Source: Garcia nutans | Lineage: Eukaryota > Streptophyta > Magnoliopsida > Malpighiales > Euphorbiaceae | Length of the DNA: 64,000 nt | Reading direction: 5' to 3' | NCBI GenBank assembly: GCA_947685225.1 | Contig: CANTUV010000053.1 | Span: 10,711,501-10,775,500, forward strand | Part shown: one piece after another, positions 1-11,455 of the stretch | How the letters are laid out: each line of letters starts with the position of its first letter | Numbering within the stretch: position 1 is the first letter of the stretch | Made by a program: the position numbers and the translations under genes | Notes under the pieces: model-generated | Told to the model about the DNA's origin: nothing | What the model saw: only the letters and a program-made list of their open reading frames with translations | The model's database searches: none

Positions 1-57
1 TGGGCGAGAGTAGTACTGAGATGGGTGACCTCTTGGGAAGTCCTTGTGTTGCACACC
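1..57 (+). rRNA. 5S rRNA: 5S rRNA copy 0, partial at window edge
   Basis: Only positions 63-119 lie in the window. C107T, C117A (breaks the G2-C117 pair of helix I). Confidence 0.9.
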
Positions 58-198
58 TATCATTTTTATTTTTTCAAAAATATTTTTTTATCTACCACGA
101 TCATTTGCAGTTTGGGGCCGGCGGACTAATAAATCATTTGTTGGCCTTTTAGAGCAACGCGAGTAATATCGCCGATATGGCGTCGCTTAGCTCGTTTG

Positions 199-273
199 CC
201 CGAATCAGTATCTTTCTACAGCAGATTTGAGTGCGGTGGTGCTTGGGCGAGCTTAGGATGGCATCATAGGAAG
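199..273 (+). other. 5S-like relic inside the spacer (representative)
   Basis: Collinear words shared with a plant 5S gene: cccgaatcag, a gcag, GTGCTTGGGCGAG (239-251, identical to gene positions 59-71 except the last base context), taggatgg and ggaag. About 8 nt equivalent to agtagtac are missing between the last two blocks. The same segment occurs in every S1 spacer; S2 and S3 spacers carry it with gtgcgtggg or gtgtggg. Confidence 0.55.
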
Positions 274-364
274 ACGGACGAATGAGAAAGAGAATAGGCA
301 AGCGCCATTCTCAGCGAAGCAGTGAGAAGGAGTGAATAAATTAAATTTTCTGGCAGCTCATGAT

Positions 365-483
365 GGGTGCGATCATACCAGCACTAACGCACCGGATCCC
401 ATCAGATCTCCGAAGTTAAACGTGCTTGGGCGAGAGTAGTACTGAGATGGGTGACTTCTTGGGAAGTCCTCGTGTTGCACCCC
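365..483 (+). rRNA. 5S rRNA: 5S rRNA copy 1
   Basis: A43T, C92T; both helix I strands intact. Confidence 0.9.
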
Positions 484-792
484 TATCATTTTTCTTTTTT
501 CAAAAATATTTTTTTTTATCAACAACGATCATTTGCAGTTTGGGGCCGGCGGACTAATAAATCATTTGTTAGCCATTTAGAGCAACGCGAGTAATAACGC
601 CGATATGGCGTCGCTTAGCTCATTTGCCCAAATCAGTATCTTTCTGCAGCAGATTTGAGAGCGTTTGTGCGTGTACGAGCTTAGGATGGCATCATAGGAA
701 GAGGGACGAATGAGAAAGAGAATAGGCAAGGGCCATTCTCAGCGAAGCAGTGAGAGGGAGAGAATAAATTAAATTTTCTGGCAGCGCATTAC

Positions 793-911
793 GGGTGCGA
801 TCATACCAGCACTAACGCACCGGATCCCATCAGAACTCCGAAGTCAAACGTGCTTGGGCGAGAGTAGTACTGAGATGGGTGACCTCTTGGGAAGTCCTGG
901 TGTTGCACACC
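793..911 (+). rRNA. 5S rRNA: 5S rRNA copy 2
   Basis: T53C, C107G, C117A. Confidence 0.88.
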
Positions 912-1220
912 TATCATTTTTCTTTTTTCGAAAATATTTTTTTTTATCAACCACGATCATTTGGAATTTTGTCCCTGCGGAATAATAAATCATTTGTTGG
1001 CCTTTTAGAGCAACGCGAGTAATATCGCCGATATGGCGTCGCTTGGCTCGTTTGCCCGAATCAGTCTCTCTCTGCAGGATATTTTATAGCGTTGTTGTGT
1101 GTGCGAGCTTAGGATTGCATCGTAGGAAGAGGGACGAATGAGAAAAAAAATAGGCAAGGGCCATTCTCAGCGAAGCAGTGAGAGGGAGAGAATAAATTAA
1201 ATTTTCTGGCAGCGCATGAC

Positions 1221-1339
1221 GGGTGCGATCATACCAGCACTAACGCACCGGATCACATCAGAACTCCGAAGTTAAACGTGCTTGGGCGAGACTAGTACTG
1301 AGATGGGTGACCTCTTGGGAAGTCCTCGTGTTGCACACC
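1221..1339 (+). rRNA. 5S rRNA: 5S rRNA copy 3
   Basis: C35A, G72C, C117A; the same combination recurs in copy 70. Confidence 0.88.
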
Positions 1340-1645
1340 TATCATTTTTTTTTTCGAAAATATTTTTTTTATCAACCACGATCATTTGCAGTGTGGGGCC
1401 GGCGGACTAATAAATCATTTGTTGGCCTTTTAGAGCAACGCGAGTAATATCGCCGATATGGCGTCGCTTGGCTCGTTTGCCCGAATCAGTATCTTTCTGC
1501 AGCAGATTTGAGAGCGGTGGTGCTTGGGCGAGCTTTGGATGGCATCGTAGGAAGAGGGACGAATGAGAAAGAGAATAGGCAAGCGCCATTCTCAGCGAAG
1601 CAGTGAGAGGGAGAGAATAAATTAAATTTTCTGGCAGCGCATTAC

Positions 1646-1764
1646 GGGTGCTATCATACCAACACTAACGTACCGGATCCCATTAGAACTCCGAAGTTAA
1701 ACTTGCTTGGGCGTGAGTAGTTCTGAGATGGGTGACCTCTTGGGAAGTCCTCGTGTTGCTCCCC
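1646..1764 (+). rRNA. 5S rRNA: 5S rRNA copy 4, divergent
   Basis: G7T, G17A, C26T, C39T, G58T, A69T, A77T, A115T. Eight changes, several in the internal promoter, make activity doubtful. Near twin of copy 71. Confidence 0.82.
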
Positions 1765-2073
1765 AATCATTTTTCTTTTTTCGAAAATATTTTTTTTTAT
1801 CAACCACGATCCTTCGCAGTTTGGGGCCGGCGGACTAAAAAATCATTTGTTGGCCTTTTAGAGCAACGCGAGTAACATCGCCGATATGGCGTCTCTTGGC
1901 TCGTTTGCCCGAATCAGTATCTTTCTGCAGCAGATTTGAGAGCAGTGGTTCTTGGGCAAGCTTAGGATGGCATCGTAGGAAGACGGACGAATGAGAAAGG
2001 GAATAGGCAAGCGCCATTCTCAGTGAAGCAGTGAGAGGGAGAGAATAAATTAAATTTTCTGGCAGCGCATGAC

Positions 2074-2192
2074 GGGAGCGATCATACCAGCACTAACGCA
2101 CCGGATCCCATCAGAACTCCGAAGTTATACGAGCTTGGGCGAGAGTAGTACTGAGATGGGTGACCTCTTTGGAAGTCCTCGTGTTGCACCCC
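2074..2192 (+). rRNA. 5S rRNA: 5S rRNA copy 5
   Basis: T4A, A55T, T59A, G97T. T4A leaves A4 opposite A115. Confidence 0.86.
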
Positions 2193-2498
2193 TATCATTT
2201 TTTTTTCAAAAATATTTTTTTTTATCAACCGCGATCTTTCGCAGTTTGGGGCCGGCGTACTAATAAATCATTTGTTGGATTTTTAGAGCAACGCGAGTAA
2301 TATCGCCGATATGGCGTCGCTTGGCTCGTTTGCCCGAATCAGTCTCTCTCTGCAGCAGATTTGAGAGCGTTGTTGTGTGGGCGAGCTTTGGATGGCATCG
2401 TAGGAAGAGGGACGAATGAGAAAGAGAATAGGCAAGGGCCATTCTTAGCGAAGCAGTGAGAGAGAGAGAATAAATTAAATTTTCTGGCAGCGCATGAC

Positions 2499-2617
2499 GG
2501 GTGCGATCATACCAGCACTAACGCACCGTATCCCATCAGAACTCCGAAGATAAACATGCTTGGGCGAGAGTAGTACTGAGATGGGTGACCTCTTGGGAAG
2601 TCCTCGTGTTGCACCCC
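2499..2617 (+). rRNA. 5S rRNA: 5S rRNA copy 6
   Basis: G31T, T52A, G58A. Confidence 0.88.
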
Positions 2618-2924
2618 TATCATTTTTCTTTTTTCGAAATTATTTTTTTTTTCAACCACGATCCTTCGCAGTTTGGGGCCGGCGGACTAATAAATCATTT
2701 GTTGGCCTTTTAGAGCAACGCGAGTAATATCGCCGATATGGCGTCGCTTGGCTCGTTTGCCCGAATCAGTCTCTCTCTGCAGGATATTTTATAGCGTTGT
2801 TGTGTGTGCGAGCTTAGGATTGCATCGTAGGAAGAGGGACGAATGAGAAAGAGAATAGGCAAGGGCCATTCTCAGCGAAGCAGTGAGAGGGAGAGAATAA
2901 ATTAAATTTCATGCAGCGCATTAC

Positions 2925-3043
2925 TGGTGCGATCATACCAGCACTAACGCACCGGATCACATCAGAACTCTGAAGTTAAACGTGTTTGGGCGAGAGTAGT
3001 ACTGAGATGGGTGACCTCTTGGGAAGTCCTTGTGTTGCACCCC
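2925..3043 (+). rRNA. 5S rRNA: 5S rRNA copy 7
   Basis: G1T, C35A, C47T, C61T, C107T. Confidence 0.86.
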
Positions 3044-3351
3044 TATCATTTTTCTTTTTTCGAAAATATTTTTTTTATCAACCACGATCATTTGCAGTGT
3101 GGGGCCGGCGGACTAATAAATCATTTGTTGGCCTTTTAGAGCAACGCGAGTAATATCGCCGATATGGCGTCGCTTAGCTCGTTTGCCCGAATCAGTATCT
3201 TTCTGCAGCAGATTTGAGAGCGGTGGTGCTTGGGCGAGCTTAGGATGGCATCGTAGGAAGAGGGACGAATGAGAAAGAGAATAGGCAAGGGCCATTCTCA
3301 GCGAAGCAGTGAGAGGGAGAGAATAAATTAAATTTTCTGGTAGCGCATTAC

Positions 3352-3470
3352 GGGTGCGATCATACCAGCACTATCGCACAGGATCCCATCAGAACTCCGA
3401 AGTCAAACGTGCTTGGGCGAGAGTAGTACTGAGATGGGTGACCTCTTGGGAAGTCCTTGTGTTGCACACC
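3352..3470 (+). rRNA. 5S rRNA: 5S rRNA copy 8
   Basis: A23T, C29A, T53C, C107T, C117A. Confidence 0.86.
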
Positions 3471-3778
3471 TATCATTTTTCTTTTTTCGAAAATATTTTT
3501 TTTATCAACCACGATCATTTGTAGTTTTGGGCCTGCGGAATAAAAAATCATTTGTTGGCCTTTTAGAGCAACGCGAGTGATATCGCCGATATGTCGTCGC
3601 TTAGCTCGTTTGCCCGAATCAGTATCTTTCTGCAGCAGATTTGAGAGCGGTGGTGCTTGGGCGAGCTTAGGATGGCATCATCGGAAGACGGACGAAAGAG
3701 AAAGAGAATAGGCAAGCGCCATTCTCAGCGAAGCAGTGAGAGGGAGAGAATAAATTAAATTTTCTAGCAGCGCATGAC

Positions 3779-3897
3779 GGGTGCGATCATACCAGCACTA
3801 ACGCACCGGATCCCATCAGAACTCCGAAGTCAAACGTGCTTGGGCGAGAGTAGTACTGAGATGGGTGACCTCTTGGGAAGTCCTCGTGTTGCTCCCC
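3779..3897 (+). rRNA. 5S rRNA: 5S rRNA copy 9
   Basis: T53C, A115T (U4 faces U115). Confidence 0.89.
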
Positions 3898-4205
3898 TAT
3901 CATTTTTCTTTTTTCAAAAATATTTTTTTTATCAACCACGATCCTTCGCAGTTTGGGGCCGGCGGACTAATAAATCATTTTTTGGCCTTTTAGAGCAACG
4001 CGAGTAAAATCGCCGATATGGCGTCGCTTGGCTCGTTTGCCCGAATCAGTATCTTTCTGCAGCAGATTTGAGAGCGGTGGTGCTTGGGCGAGCCTAGGAT
4101 GGCATCGTAGGAAGACGGACGAATGAGAAAGAGAATAGGCAAGCGCCATTCTCAGTGAAGCAGTGAGAGGGAGAGAATAAATTAAATTTTCTGGCAGCGC
4201 ATGAC

Positions 4206-4324
4206 GGGAGCGATCATACCAGCACTAACGCACCGGATCCCATCAGAAATCCGAAGTTAAACGTGCTTGGGCGAGAGTAGTACTGAGATGGGTGACCTCT
4301 TGGGAAGTCCTCGTGTTGCACACC
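4206..4324 (+). rRNA. 5S rRNA: 5S rRNA copy 10
   Basis: T4A, C44A, C117A. Confidence 0.87.
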
Positions 4325-4628
4325 TATCATTTTTTTTTCAAAAATATTTTTTTTATCAACCGTGATGTTTCGCAGTTTGGGGCCGGCGGACTAATAAATC
4401 ATTTGTTGGCCTTTTAGAGCAACGCGAGTAATATCGCCGATATGGCGTCGCTTGGCTCGTTTGCCCAAATCAGTCTCTCTCTGCAGCATATTTGAGAGCG
4501 TTGTTGTGTGGGCGAGCTTTGGTTGGCATCGTAGGAAGAGGGACGAATGAGAAAGAGAATAGGCAAGGCCATTCTCAGCGAAGCAGTGAGAGGGAGAGAA
4601 TAAATTAAATTTTCTGGCAGTGCATGAC

Positions 4629-4747
4629 GGGTGCGATCATACCTGCACTAACGCACCGGATCCCATCAGAACTCCGAAGTTAAACGTGCTTGGGCGAGAG
4701 TAGTACTGAGAAGGGTGACCTCTTGGGAAGTCCTCGTGTTGCACCCC
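4629..4747 (+). rRNA. 5S rRNA: 5S rRNA copy 11
   Basis: A16T, T84A. Confidence 0.9.
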
Positions 4748-5053
4748 TATCATTTTTCTTTTTTCGAAATTTTTTTTTTTCAACAACGATCTTTCGCAGT
4801 TTGGGGCCGGCGGACTAATAAATCATTTGTTGGCCTTTTAGAGCAACGCGAGTAATATCGCCGATATGGCGTCGCTTGGCTCGTTTGGCCAAATCAGTCT
4901 CTCTCTGCAGCATATTTGAGAGCGTTGTTGTGTGGGCGAGCTTTGGATGGCATCGTAGGAAGAGGGACGAATGAGAAAGAGAATAGGCAAGGGCCACTCT
5001 CAGCGAAGCAGTGAGCGGGAGAGAATAAATTAAATTTTCTGGCAGCACATGAC

Positions 5054-5172
5054 GGTTACGATCATACCAGCACTAACGCACCGGATCCCATCAGAACTCC
5101 GAAGTTAAACGTGGTTGGGCGAGAGTAGTACTGTGATGGGTGACCTTTTGGGAAGTCCTCGTGTTGCACCCT
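5054..5172 (+). rRNA. 5S rRNA: 5S rRNA copy 12
   Basis: G3T, G5A, C61G, A81T, C94T, C119T. First member of the 854-bp dimer repeats; helix IV weakened at 81 and 94. Confidence 0.84.
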
Positions 5173-5480
5173 TATCATTTTTCTTTTTTCGAAAATATTT
5201 TTTTTATCAACAAAGATCCTTTGCAGTTTGGGGCCGGCGGACTAATAAACCATTTGTTAGCTTTTTAGAGCAACGCGAGTAATATCGCCGATATAGCGTC
5301 GCTTGGCTCGTTTGCCCGAATCAGTCTCTCTCTGCAGCATATTTGAGAGCGTTGTTGTGTGGGTGAGCTTTGGATGGCATCGTAGGAAGAGGGACGAATG
5401 AGAAAAAGAATAGGCAAGGGCCATTCTCAGCGAAGCAGTTAGAGGGAGAGAATAAATTAAATTTTCTGGCAGAGCATGAC

Positions 5481-5599
5481 AGGTGCGATCATACCAGCAC
5501 TAACGCACCGGAGACCATCAGAACTCCGAAGTTAAACGTGCTTGGGCGAGAGTAGTACTAAGATGGGTGACCTCTTGGGAAGTCCTCGTGTTGCACCCC
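5481..5599 (+). rRNA. 5S rRNA: 5S rRNA copy 13
   Basis: G1A, T33G, C34A (BamHI site lost), G80A. Confidence 0.87.
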
Positions 5600-5907
5600 T
5601 ATCATTTTTCTTTTTTCGAAAATATTTTTTTTATCAACCGCGATCCTTCGCAGTTTGGGGCCGGCGGACTAATAAATAATTTGTTGGCCTTTTAGAGCAA
5701 CGCGAGTAATATCGCCAATATGGCGTCGCTTGGCTCGTTTGCCCGAATCAGTCTCTCTCTGCAGGATATTTGAGAGCGTTGTTGTGTGGGCGAGCTTAGG
5801 ATGGCATCGTAGGAAGAGGGACGAATGAGAAAGAGAATAGGCAAGGGCCATTCTCAGCGAAGCAGTGAGAGGGAGAGAATAAATTAAATTTTCTGGCAGC
5901 GCATTAC

Positions 5908-6026
5908 TGGTGCGATCATACCAGCACTAACGCACCGAATCCCATCAGAACTCCGAAGTTAAACGTGGTTGGGCGAGAGTAGTACTGTGATGGGTGACCT
6001 TTTGGGAAGTCCTCGTGTTGCACCCT
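5908..6026 (+). rRNA. 5S rRNA: 5S rRNA copy 14
   Basis: G1T, G31A, C61G, A81T, C94T, C119T. Confidence 0.85.
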
Positions 6027-6334
6027 TATCATTTTTCTTTTTTCGAAAATATTTTTTTTATCAACAAAGATCCTTCGCAGTTTGGGGCCGGCGGACTAAT
6101 AAACCATTTGTTGGCTTTTTAGAGCAACGCGAGTAATATCGCCGATATAGCGTCGCTTGGCTCGTTTGCCCGAATCAGTCTCTCTCTGCAGCATATTTGA
6201 GAGCGTTGTTGTGTGGGCGAGCTTTGGATGGCATCGTAGGAAGAGGGACGAATGAGAAAAAGAATAGGCAAGGGCCATTCTCAGCGAAGCAGTTAGAGGG
6301 AGAGAATAAATTAAATTTTCTGGCAGAGCATGAC

Positions 6335-6453
6335 AGGTGCGATCATACCAGCACTAACGCACCGGAGACCATCAGAACTCCGAAGTTAAACGTGCTTTGG
6401 CGAGAGTAGTACTGAGATGGGTGACCTCTTGGGAAGTCCTCGTGTTGCACCCC
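6335..6453 (+). rRNA. 5S rRNA: 5S rRNA copy 15
   Basis: G1A, T33G, C34A, G64T. Confidence 0.87.
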
Positions 6454-6761
6454 TATCATTTTTCTTTTTTCGAAAATATTTTTTTTATCAACCGCGATCC
6501 TTCGCAGTTTGGGGCCGGCGGACTAATAAATCATTTGTTGGCCTTTTAGAGCAACGCGAGTAATATGGCCGATATGGCGTCGCTTGGCTCGTTTGGCCAA
6601 ATCAGTCTCTCTCTGCAGCATATTTGAGAGCGTTGTTGTGTGGGCGAGCTTAGGATGGCATCGTAGGAAGAGGGACGAATGAGAAAGAGAATAGGCAAGG
6701 GCCACTCTCAGCGAAGCAGTGAGCGGGAGAGAATAAATTAAATTTTCTGGCAGCACATGAC

Positions 6762-6880
6762 GGTTACGATCATACCAGCACTAACGCACCGGATCCCATC
6801 AGAACTCCGAAGTTAAACGTGGTTGGGCGAGAGTAGTACTGTGATGGGTGACCTTTTGGGAAGTCCTCGTGTTGCACCCT
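6762..6880 (+). rRNA. 5S rRNA: 5S rRNA copy 16
   Basis: G3T, G5A, C61G, A81T, C94T, C119T; same set as copies 12 and 18. Confidence 0.84.
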
Positions 6881-7188
6881 TATCATTTTTCTTTTTTCGA
6901 AAATATTTTTTTTATCAACAAAGATCCTTCGCAGTTTGGGGCCGGCGGACTAATAAACCATTTGTTGGCTTTTTAGAGCAACGCGAGTAATATCGCCGAT
7001 ATAGCGTCGCTTGGCTCGTTTGCCCGAATCAGTCTCTCTCTGCAGCATATTTGAGAGCGTTGTTGTGTGGGCGAGCTTTGGATGGCATCGTAGGAAGAGG
7101 GACGAATGAGAAAAAGAATAGGCAAGGGCCATTCTCAGCGAAGCAGTTAGAGGGAGAGAATAAATTAAATTTTCTGGCAGAGCATGAC

Positions 7189-7307
7189 AGGTGCGATCAT
7201 ACCAGCACTAACGCACCGGAGACCATCAGAACTCCGAAGTTAAACGTGCTTTGGCGAGAGTAGTACTGAGATGGGTGACCTCTTGGGAAGTCCTCGTGTT
7301 GCACCCC
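7189..7307 (+). rRNA. 5S rRNA: 5S rRNA copy 17
   Basis: G1A, T33G, C34A, G64T; identical set to copy 15. Confidence 0.87.
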
Positions 7308-7615
7308 TATCATTTTTCTTTTTTCGAAAATATTTTTTTTATCAACCGCGATCCTTCGCAGTTTGGGGCCGGCGGACTAATAAATCATTTGTTGGCCTTT
7401 TAGAGCAACGCGAGTAATATGGCCGATATGGCGTCGCTTGGCTCGTTTGGCCAAATCAGTCTCTCTCTGCAGCATATTTGAGAGCGTTGTTGTGTGGGCG
7501 AGCTTAGGATGGCATCGTAGGAAGAGGGACGAATGAGAAAGAGAATAGGCAAGGGCCACTCTCAGCGAAGCAGTGAGCGGGAGAGAATAAATTAAATTTT
7601 CTGGCAGCACATGAC

Positions 7616-7734
7616 GGTTACGATCATACCAGCACTAACGCACCGGATCCCATCAGAACTCCGAAGTTAAACGTGGTTGGGCGAGAGTAGTACTGTGATG
7701 GGTGACCTTTTGGGAAGTCCTCGTGTTGCACCCT
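7616..7734 (+). rRNA. 5S rRNA: 5S rRNA copy 18
   Basis: G3T, G5A, C61G, A81T, C94T, C119T; identical set to copy 16, 854 bp away. Confidence 0.84.
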
Positions 7735-8042
7735 TATCATTTTTCTTTTTTCGAAAATATTTTTTTTATCAACAAAGATCCTTCGCAGTTTGGGGCCGGC
7801 GGACTAATAAACCATTTGTTGGCTTTTTAGAGCAACGCGAGTAATATCGCCGATATAGCGTCGCTTGGCTCGTTTGCCCGAATCAGTCTCTCTCTGCAGC
7901 ATATTTGAGAGCGTTGTTGTGTGGGCGAGCTTTGGATGGCATCGTAGGAAGAGGGACGAATGAGAAAAAGAATAGGCAAGGGCCATTCTCAGCGAAGCAG
8001 TTAGAGGGAGAGAATAAATTAAATTTTCTGGCAGAGCATGAC

Positions 8043-8161
8043 AGGTGCGATCGTACCAGCACTAACGCACCGGAGACCATCAGAACTCCGAAGTTAAACG
8101 TGCTTGGGTGAGAGTAGTACTGAGATGGGTGACCTCTTAGGAAGTCCTCGTGTTGCACCCC
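8043..8161 (+). rRNA. 5S rRNA: 5S rRNA copy 19
   Basis: G1A, A11G, T33G, C34A, C67T, G97A. Confidence 0.85.
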
Positions 8162-8469
8162 TATCATTTTTCTTTTTTCGAAAATATTTTTTTTATCAAC
8201 CGCGATCCTTTGCAGTTTGGGGCCGGCGGACTAATAAATCATTTGTTGGCCTTTTAGAGCAACGCGAGTAATATCGCCAATATGGCGTCGCTTGGCTCGT
8301 TTGCCCGAATCAGTCTCTCTCTGCAGGATATTTGAGAGCGTTGTTGTGTGGGCGAGCTTAGGATGGCATCGTAGGAAGACGGACAAATGAGAAAGAGAAT
8401 AGGCAAGCGCCATTCTCAGCGAAGCAGTGAGAGGGAGAGAATAAATTAAATTTTCTGGCAGTGCATGAC

Positions 8470-8588
8470 GGGTGCGATCATACCAGCACTAACGCACCGG
8501 ATCCCATCAGAACTTCGAAGTTAAACATGCTTGGGCGAGAGTAGTACTGAGAAGGGTGACCTCTTGGGAAGTCCTCGTGTTGCACCCC
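8470..8588 (+). rRNA. 5S rRNA: 5S rRNA copy 20
   Basis: C46T, G58A, T84A. Confidence 0.88.
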
Positions 8589-8895
8589 TATCATTTTTCT
8601 TTTTTCGAAAATATGTTTTTTTTCAACAACGATCATTCGCAGTTTGGGGCCGGCGGACTAATAAATCATTTGTTGGCCTTTTAGAGCAACGCGATTAATA
8701 TCGCCGATATGGCGTCGCTTGGCTCGTTTGGCCAAATCTGTCTCTCTCTGCAGCATATTTGAGAGCGTTGTTGTGTGGGCGAGCTTAGGATGGCATCGTA
8801 GGAAGAGGGACGAATGAGAAAGAGAATAGGCAAGGGCCATTCTCAGCGAAGCAGTGAGAGGGAGAGAATAAATTAAATTTCATGCAGCGCATTAC

Positions 8896-9014
8896 TAGTG
8901 CGATCATACCAGCACTAACGCACCGGATCACATCAGAACTCTGAAGTTAAACGTGCTTGGGCGAGAGTAGTACTGAGATGGGTGAACTCTTGGGAAGTCC
9001 TTGTGTTGCTCCCC
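8896..9014 (+). rRNA. 5S rRNA: 5S rRNA copy 21
   Basis: G1T, G2A, C35A, C47T, C91A, C107T, A115T. Confidence 0.83.
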
Positions 9015-9322
9015 TGTCATTTTTCTTTTTTCGAAAATATTTTTTTTATCAACCACGATCATTTGCAGTTTTGGGCCTGCGGAGTAATAAATCATTTGTT
9101 TGCTTTTTAGAGCAACGCGAGTAATATCGCCGATATGGCGTCGCTTAGCTCGTTTGCCCGAATCAGTATCTTTCTGCAGCAGATTTGAGAGCGTTGGAGC
9201 GTGGGCGAGCTAAGGATGGCATCGTAGGAATAGGGACGAATGAGAAAGAGAATAGGCAAGCGCCATTCTCAGCGAAGCAGTGAGAGGGAGAGAATAAATT
9301 AAATTTTCTGGCAGCGCATTAC

Positions 9323-9441
9323 GGGTGGGATCATACCAGCACTAACGCACCGGATCCCATCAGAACTTCGAAGTCAAACGTGCTTGGGCGAGAGTAGTAC
9401 TGAGATGGGTGACCTCTTGGGAAGTCCTCGTGTTGCACACC
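9323..9441 (+). rRNA. 5S rRNA: 5S rRNA copy 22
   Basis: C6G, C46T, T53C, C117A. Confidence 0.86.
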
Positions 9442-9748
9442 TATCATTTTTCTTTTTTCGAAAATATTTTTTTTATCAACCACGATCATTTGAAGTTTTG
9501 GGCCTGCGTAATAATAATTCATTTGTTGGCCTTTTAGAGCAACGCGAGTAATATCGCCTATATGGCGTCGCTTGGCTCGTTTGCCCGAATCAGTCTCTCT
9601 CTGCAGCAGATTTGAGAGCTTTAGTGCGTGGGCGAGCTTAGGATGGCATCGTAGGAAGAGGGACGAATGAGAAAGAGAATAGGCAAGGGCCATTCTCAGC
9701 GAAGCAGTGAGAGGGAGAGAATAAATTAAATTTCATGCAGCGCATTAC

Positions 9749-9867
9749 TGTTGCGATCGTACCAGCACTAACGCACCGGATCACATCAGAACTCTGAAGT
9801 TAAACGTGCTTGGACGAGAGTAGTACTGAGATGGGTGACCTCTTGGGAAGTCCTTGTGTTGCACCCC
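9749..9867 (+). rRNA. 5S rRNA: 5S rRNA copy 23
   Basis: G1T, G3T, A11G, C35A, C47T, G66A, C107T. Confidence 0.83.
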
Positions 9868-10175
9868 TGTCATTTTTCTTTTTTCGAAAATATTTTTTTT
9901 ATCAACCACGATCATTTGCTGTTTTGGGCCTGCGGAGTAATAAATCATTTGTTTGCTTTTTAGAGCAACGCGAGTAATATCGCCTATATGGCGTCGCTTG
10001 GCTCGTTTGCCCGAATCAGTCTCTCTCTGCAGCAGATTTGAGAGCTTTAGTGCGTGGGCGAGCTTAGGATGGCATCGTAAGAAGAGGGACGAATGAGAAA
10101 GAGAATAGGCAAGGGCCATTCTCAGCGAAGCAGTGAGAGGGAGAGAATAAATTAAATTTTCTGGCAGCGCATTAC

Positions 10176-10294
10176 GGGAGCGATCATACCACCACTAACG
10201 CACCGCATCCCATCAGAACACCGAAGTTAAACGGGCTTGGGCGAGAGTAGTACTGAGATGGGTGACCTCTTGGGAAGTCCTCGTGTTGCACACC
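10176..10294 (+). rRNA. 5S rRNA: 5S rRNA copy 24
   Basis: T4A, G17C, G31C, T45A, T59G, C117A. Confidence 0.84.
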
Positions 10295-10600
10295 TATCAT
10301 TTTTTTTTCAAAAATATTTTTTTTTATCAACCGCGATCTTTCGCAGTTTGGGGCTGGCGGACTAATAAATCATTTGTTGGCCTTTTAGAGCAACGCGAGT
10401 AATATCGCCGATATGGCGTCGCTTGGCTCGTTTGCCCGAATCAGTCTCTCTCTGCAGCATATTTGAGAGCGTTGTTGTGTGGGGCAGCTTTGGATGGCAT
10501 CGTAGGAAGAGGGACGAATGAGAAAGAGAATAGGCAAGGGCCATTCTCAGCGAAGCAGTGAGAGGGAGAGAATAAATTAAATTTTCTGGCAGCTCATTAC

Positions 10601-10719
10601 GGGTGCTATCATACCAGCACTAATGCGCCAGATCCTATTAGAACTCCAAAGTTAAACGTGCTTGGGCGAGAGTAGTATTGAGATGGGTGACCTCTTGGGA
10701 AGTCCACGTGTTGCTCCCC
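10601..10719 (+). rRNA. 5S rRNA: 5S rRNA copy 25, divergent
   Basis: G7T, C24T, A27G, G30A, C36T, C39T, G48A, C78T, T106A, A115T. One of the most degraded full-length copies. Confidence 0.8.
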
Positions 10720-11028
10720 AATCATTTTTCTTTTTTCGAAAATATTTTTTTTTATCAATCACGATCCTTCGCAGTTTGAGGCCGGCGGACTAATAAATCA
10801 TTTGTTGGCCTTTTAGAGCAACGCGAGTAATATCGCCGATATGGCGTCGCTTGGCTCGTTTGCCCGAATCAGTATCTTTCTGCAGCAGATTTGAGAGCGG
10901 TGGTGCTTGGGCGAGCTTAGGATGGCATCGTAGGAAGACGGACGAATGAGAAAGAGAATAGGCAAGCGCCATTCTCAGCGAAGCAGTGAGAGGGAGAGAA
11001 TAAATTAAATTTTCTGGCAGCGCATGAC

Positions 11029-11147
11029 GGGAGCGATCATACCAGCACTAACGCACTGGATCCCATCAGAACTCTGAAGTTAAACGTGCTTGGGCGAGAG
11101 TAGTACTGAGATGGGTGACCTCTTGGGAATTCCTCGTGTTGCACCCC
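11029..11147 (+). rRNA. 5S rRNA: 5S rRNA copy 26
   Basis: T4A, C29T, C47T, G102T. Confidence 0.86.
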
Positions 11148-11455
11148 TATCATTTTTTTTTTTCAAAAATATTTTTTTTTATCAACCGCGATCTTTCGCA
11201 GTTTGGGGCCGGCGGACTAATAAATCATTTGTTGGCCTTTTTGAGCAACGCGAGTAATATCGCCGATATGGCGTCGCTTGGCTCGTTTGCCCGAATCAGT
11301 CTCTCTCTGCAGCAGATTTGAGAGCGTTGGTGCGTGGGCTAGCTTTGGATGGCATCGTAGGAAGAGGGACGAATGAGAAAGAGAATAGGCAAGGGCCATT
11401 CTCAGCGAAGCAGTGAGAGGGAGAGAATAAATTAAATTTTCTGGCAGCGCATGAC

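Larger units (their letters stand above)
5054..8469 (+). repeat. 854-bp dimer higher-order repeat, 4 copies
   Basis: Gene variants alternate with period two: copies 12, 14, 16, 18 carry C61G/A81T/C94T/C119T; copies 13, 15, 17, 19 carry G1A/T33G/C34A. The last three dimers are almost identical including spacers. Confidence 0.88.

Noticed and set aside
1407..1589. A 60-residue reverse-strand open frame (starting MALAYSLSHSS) repeated in well over 100 units
   Set aside because: It lies in the 5S spacer, antisense to the relic core. Its changes are the ordinary spacer SNPs, frames break freely in other units, and there is no promoter or homology. It persists because the spacer is homogenized, not because a protein is selected.
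3774..4007. Forward-strand frames of 63-80 residues spanning the 5S gene (MTGAIIPALTHR...)
   Set aside because: They are translations of the 5S rRNA gene and its T tract.
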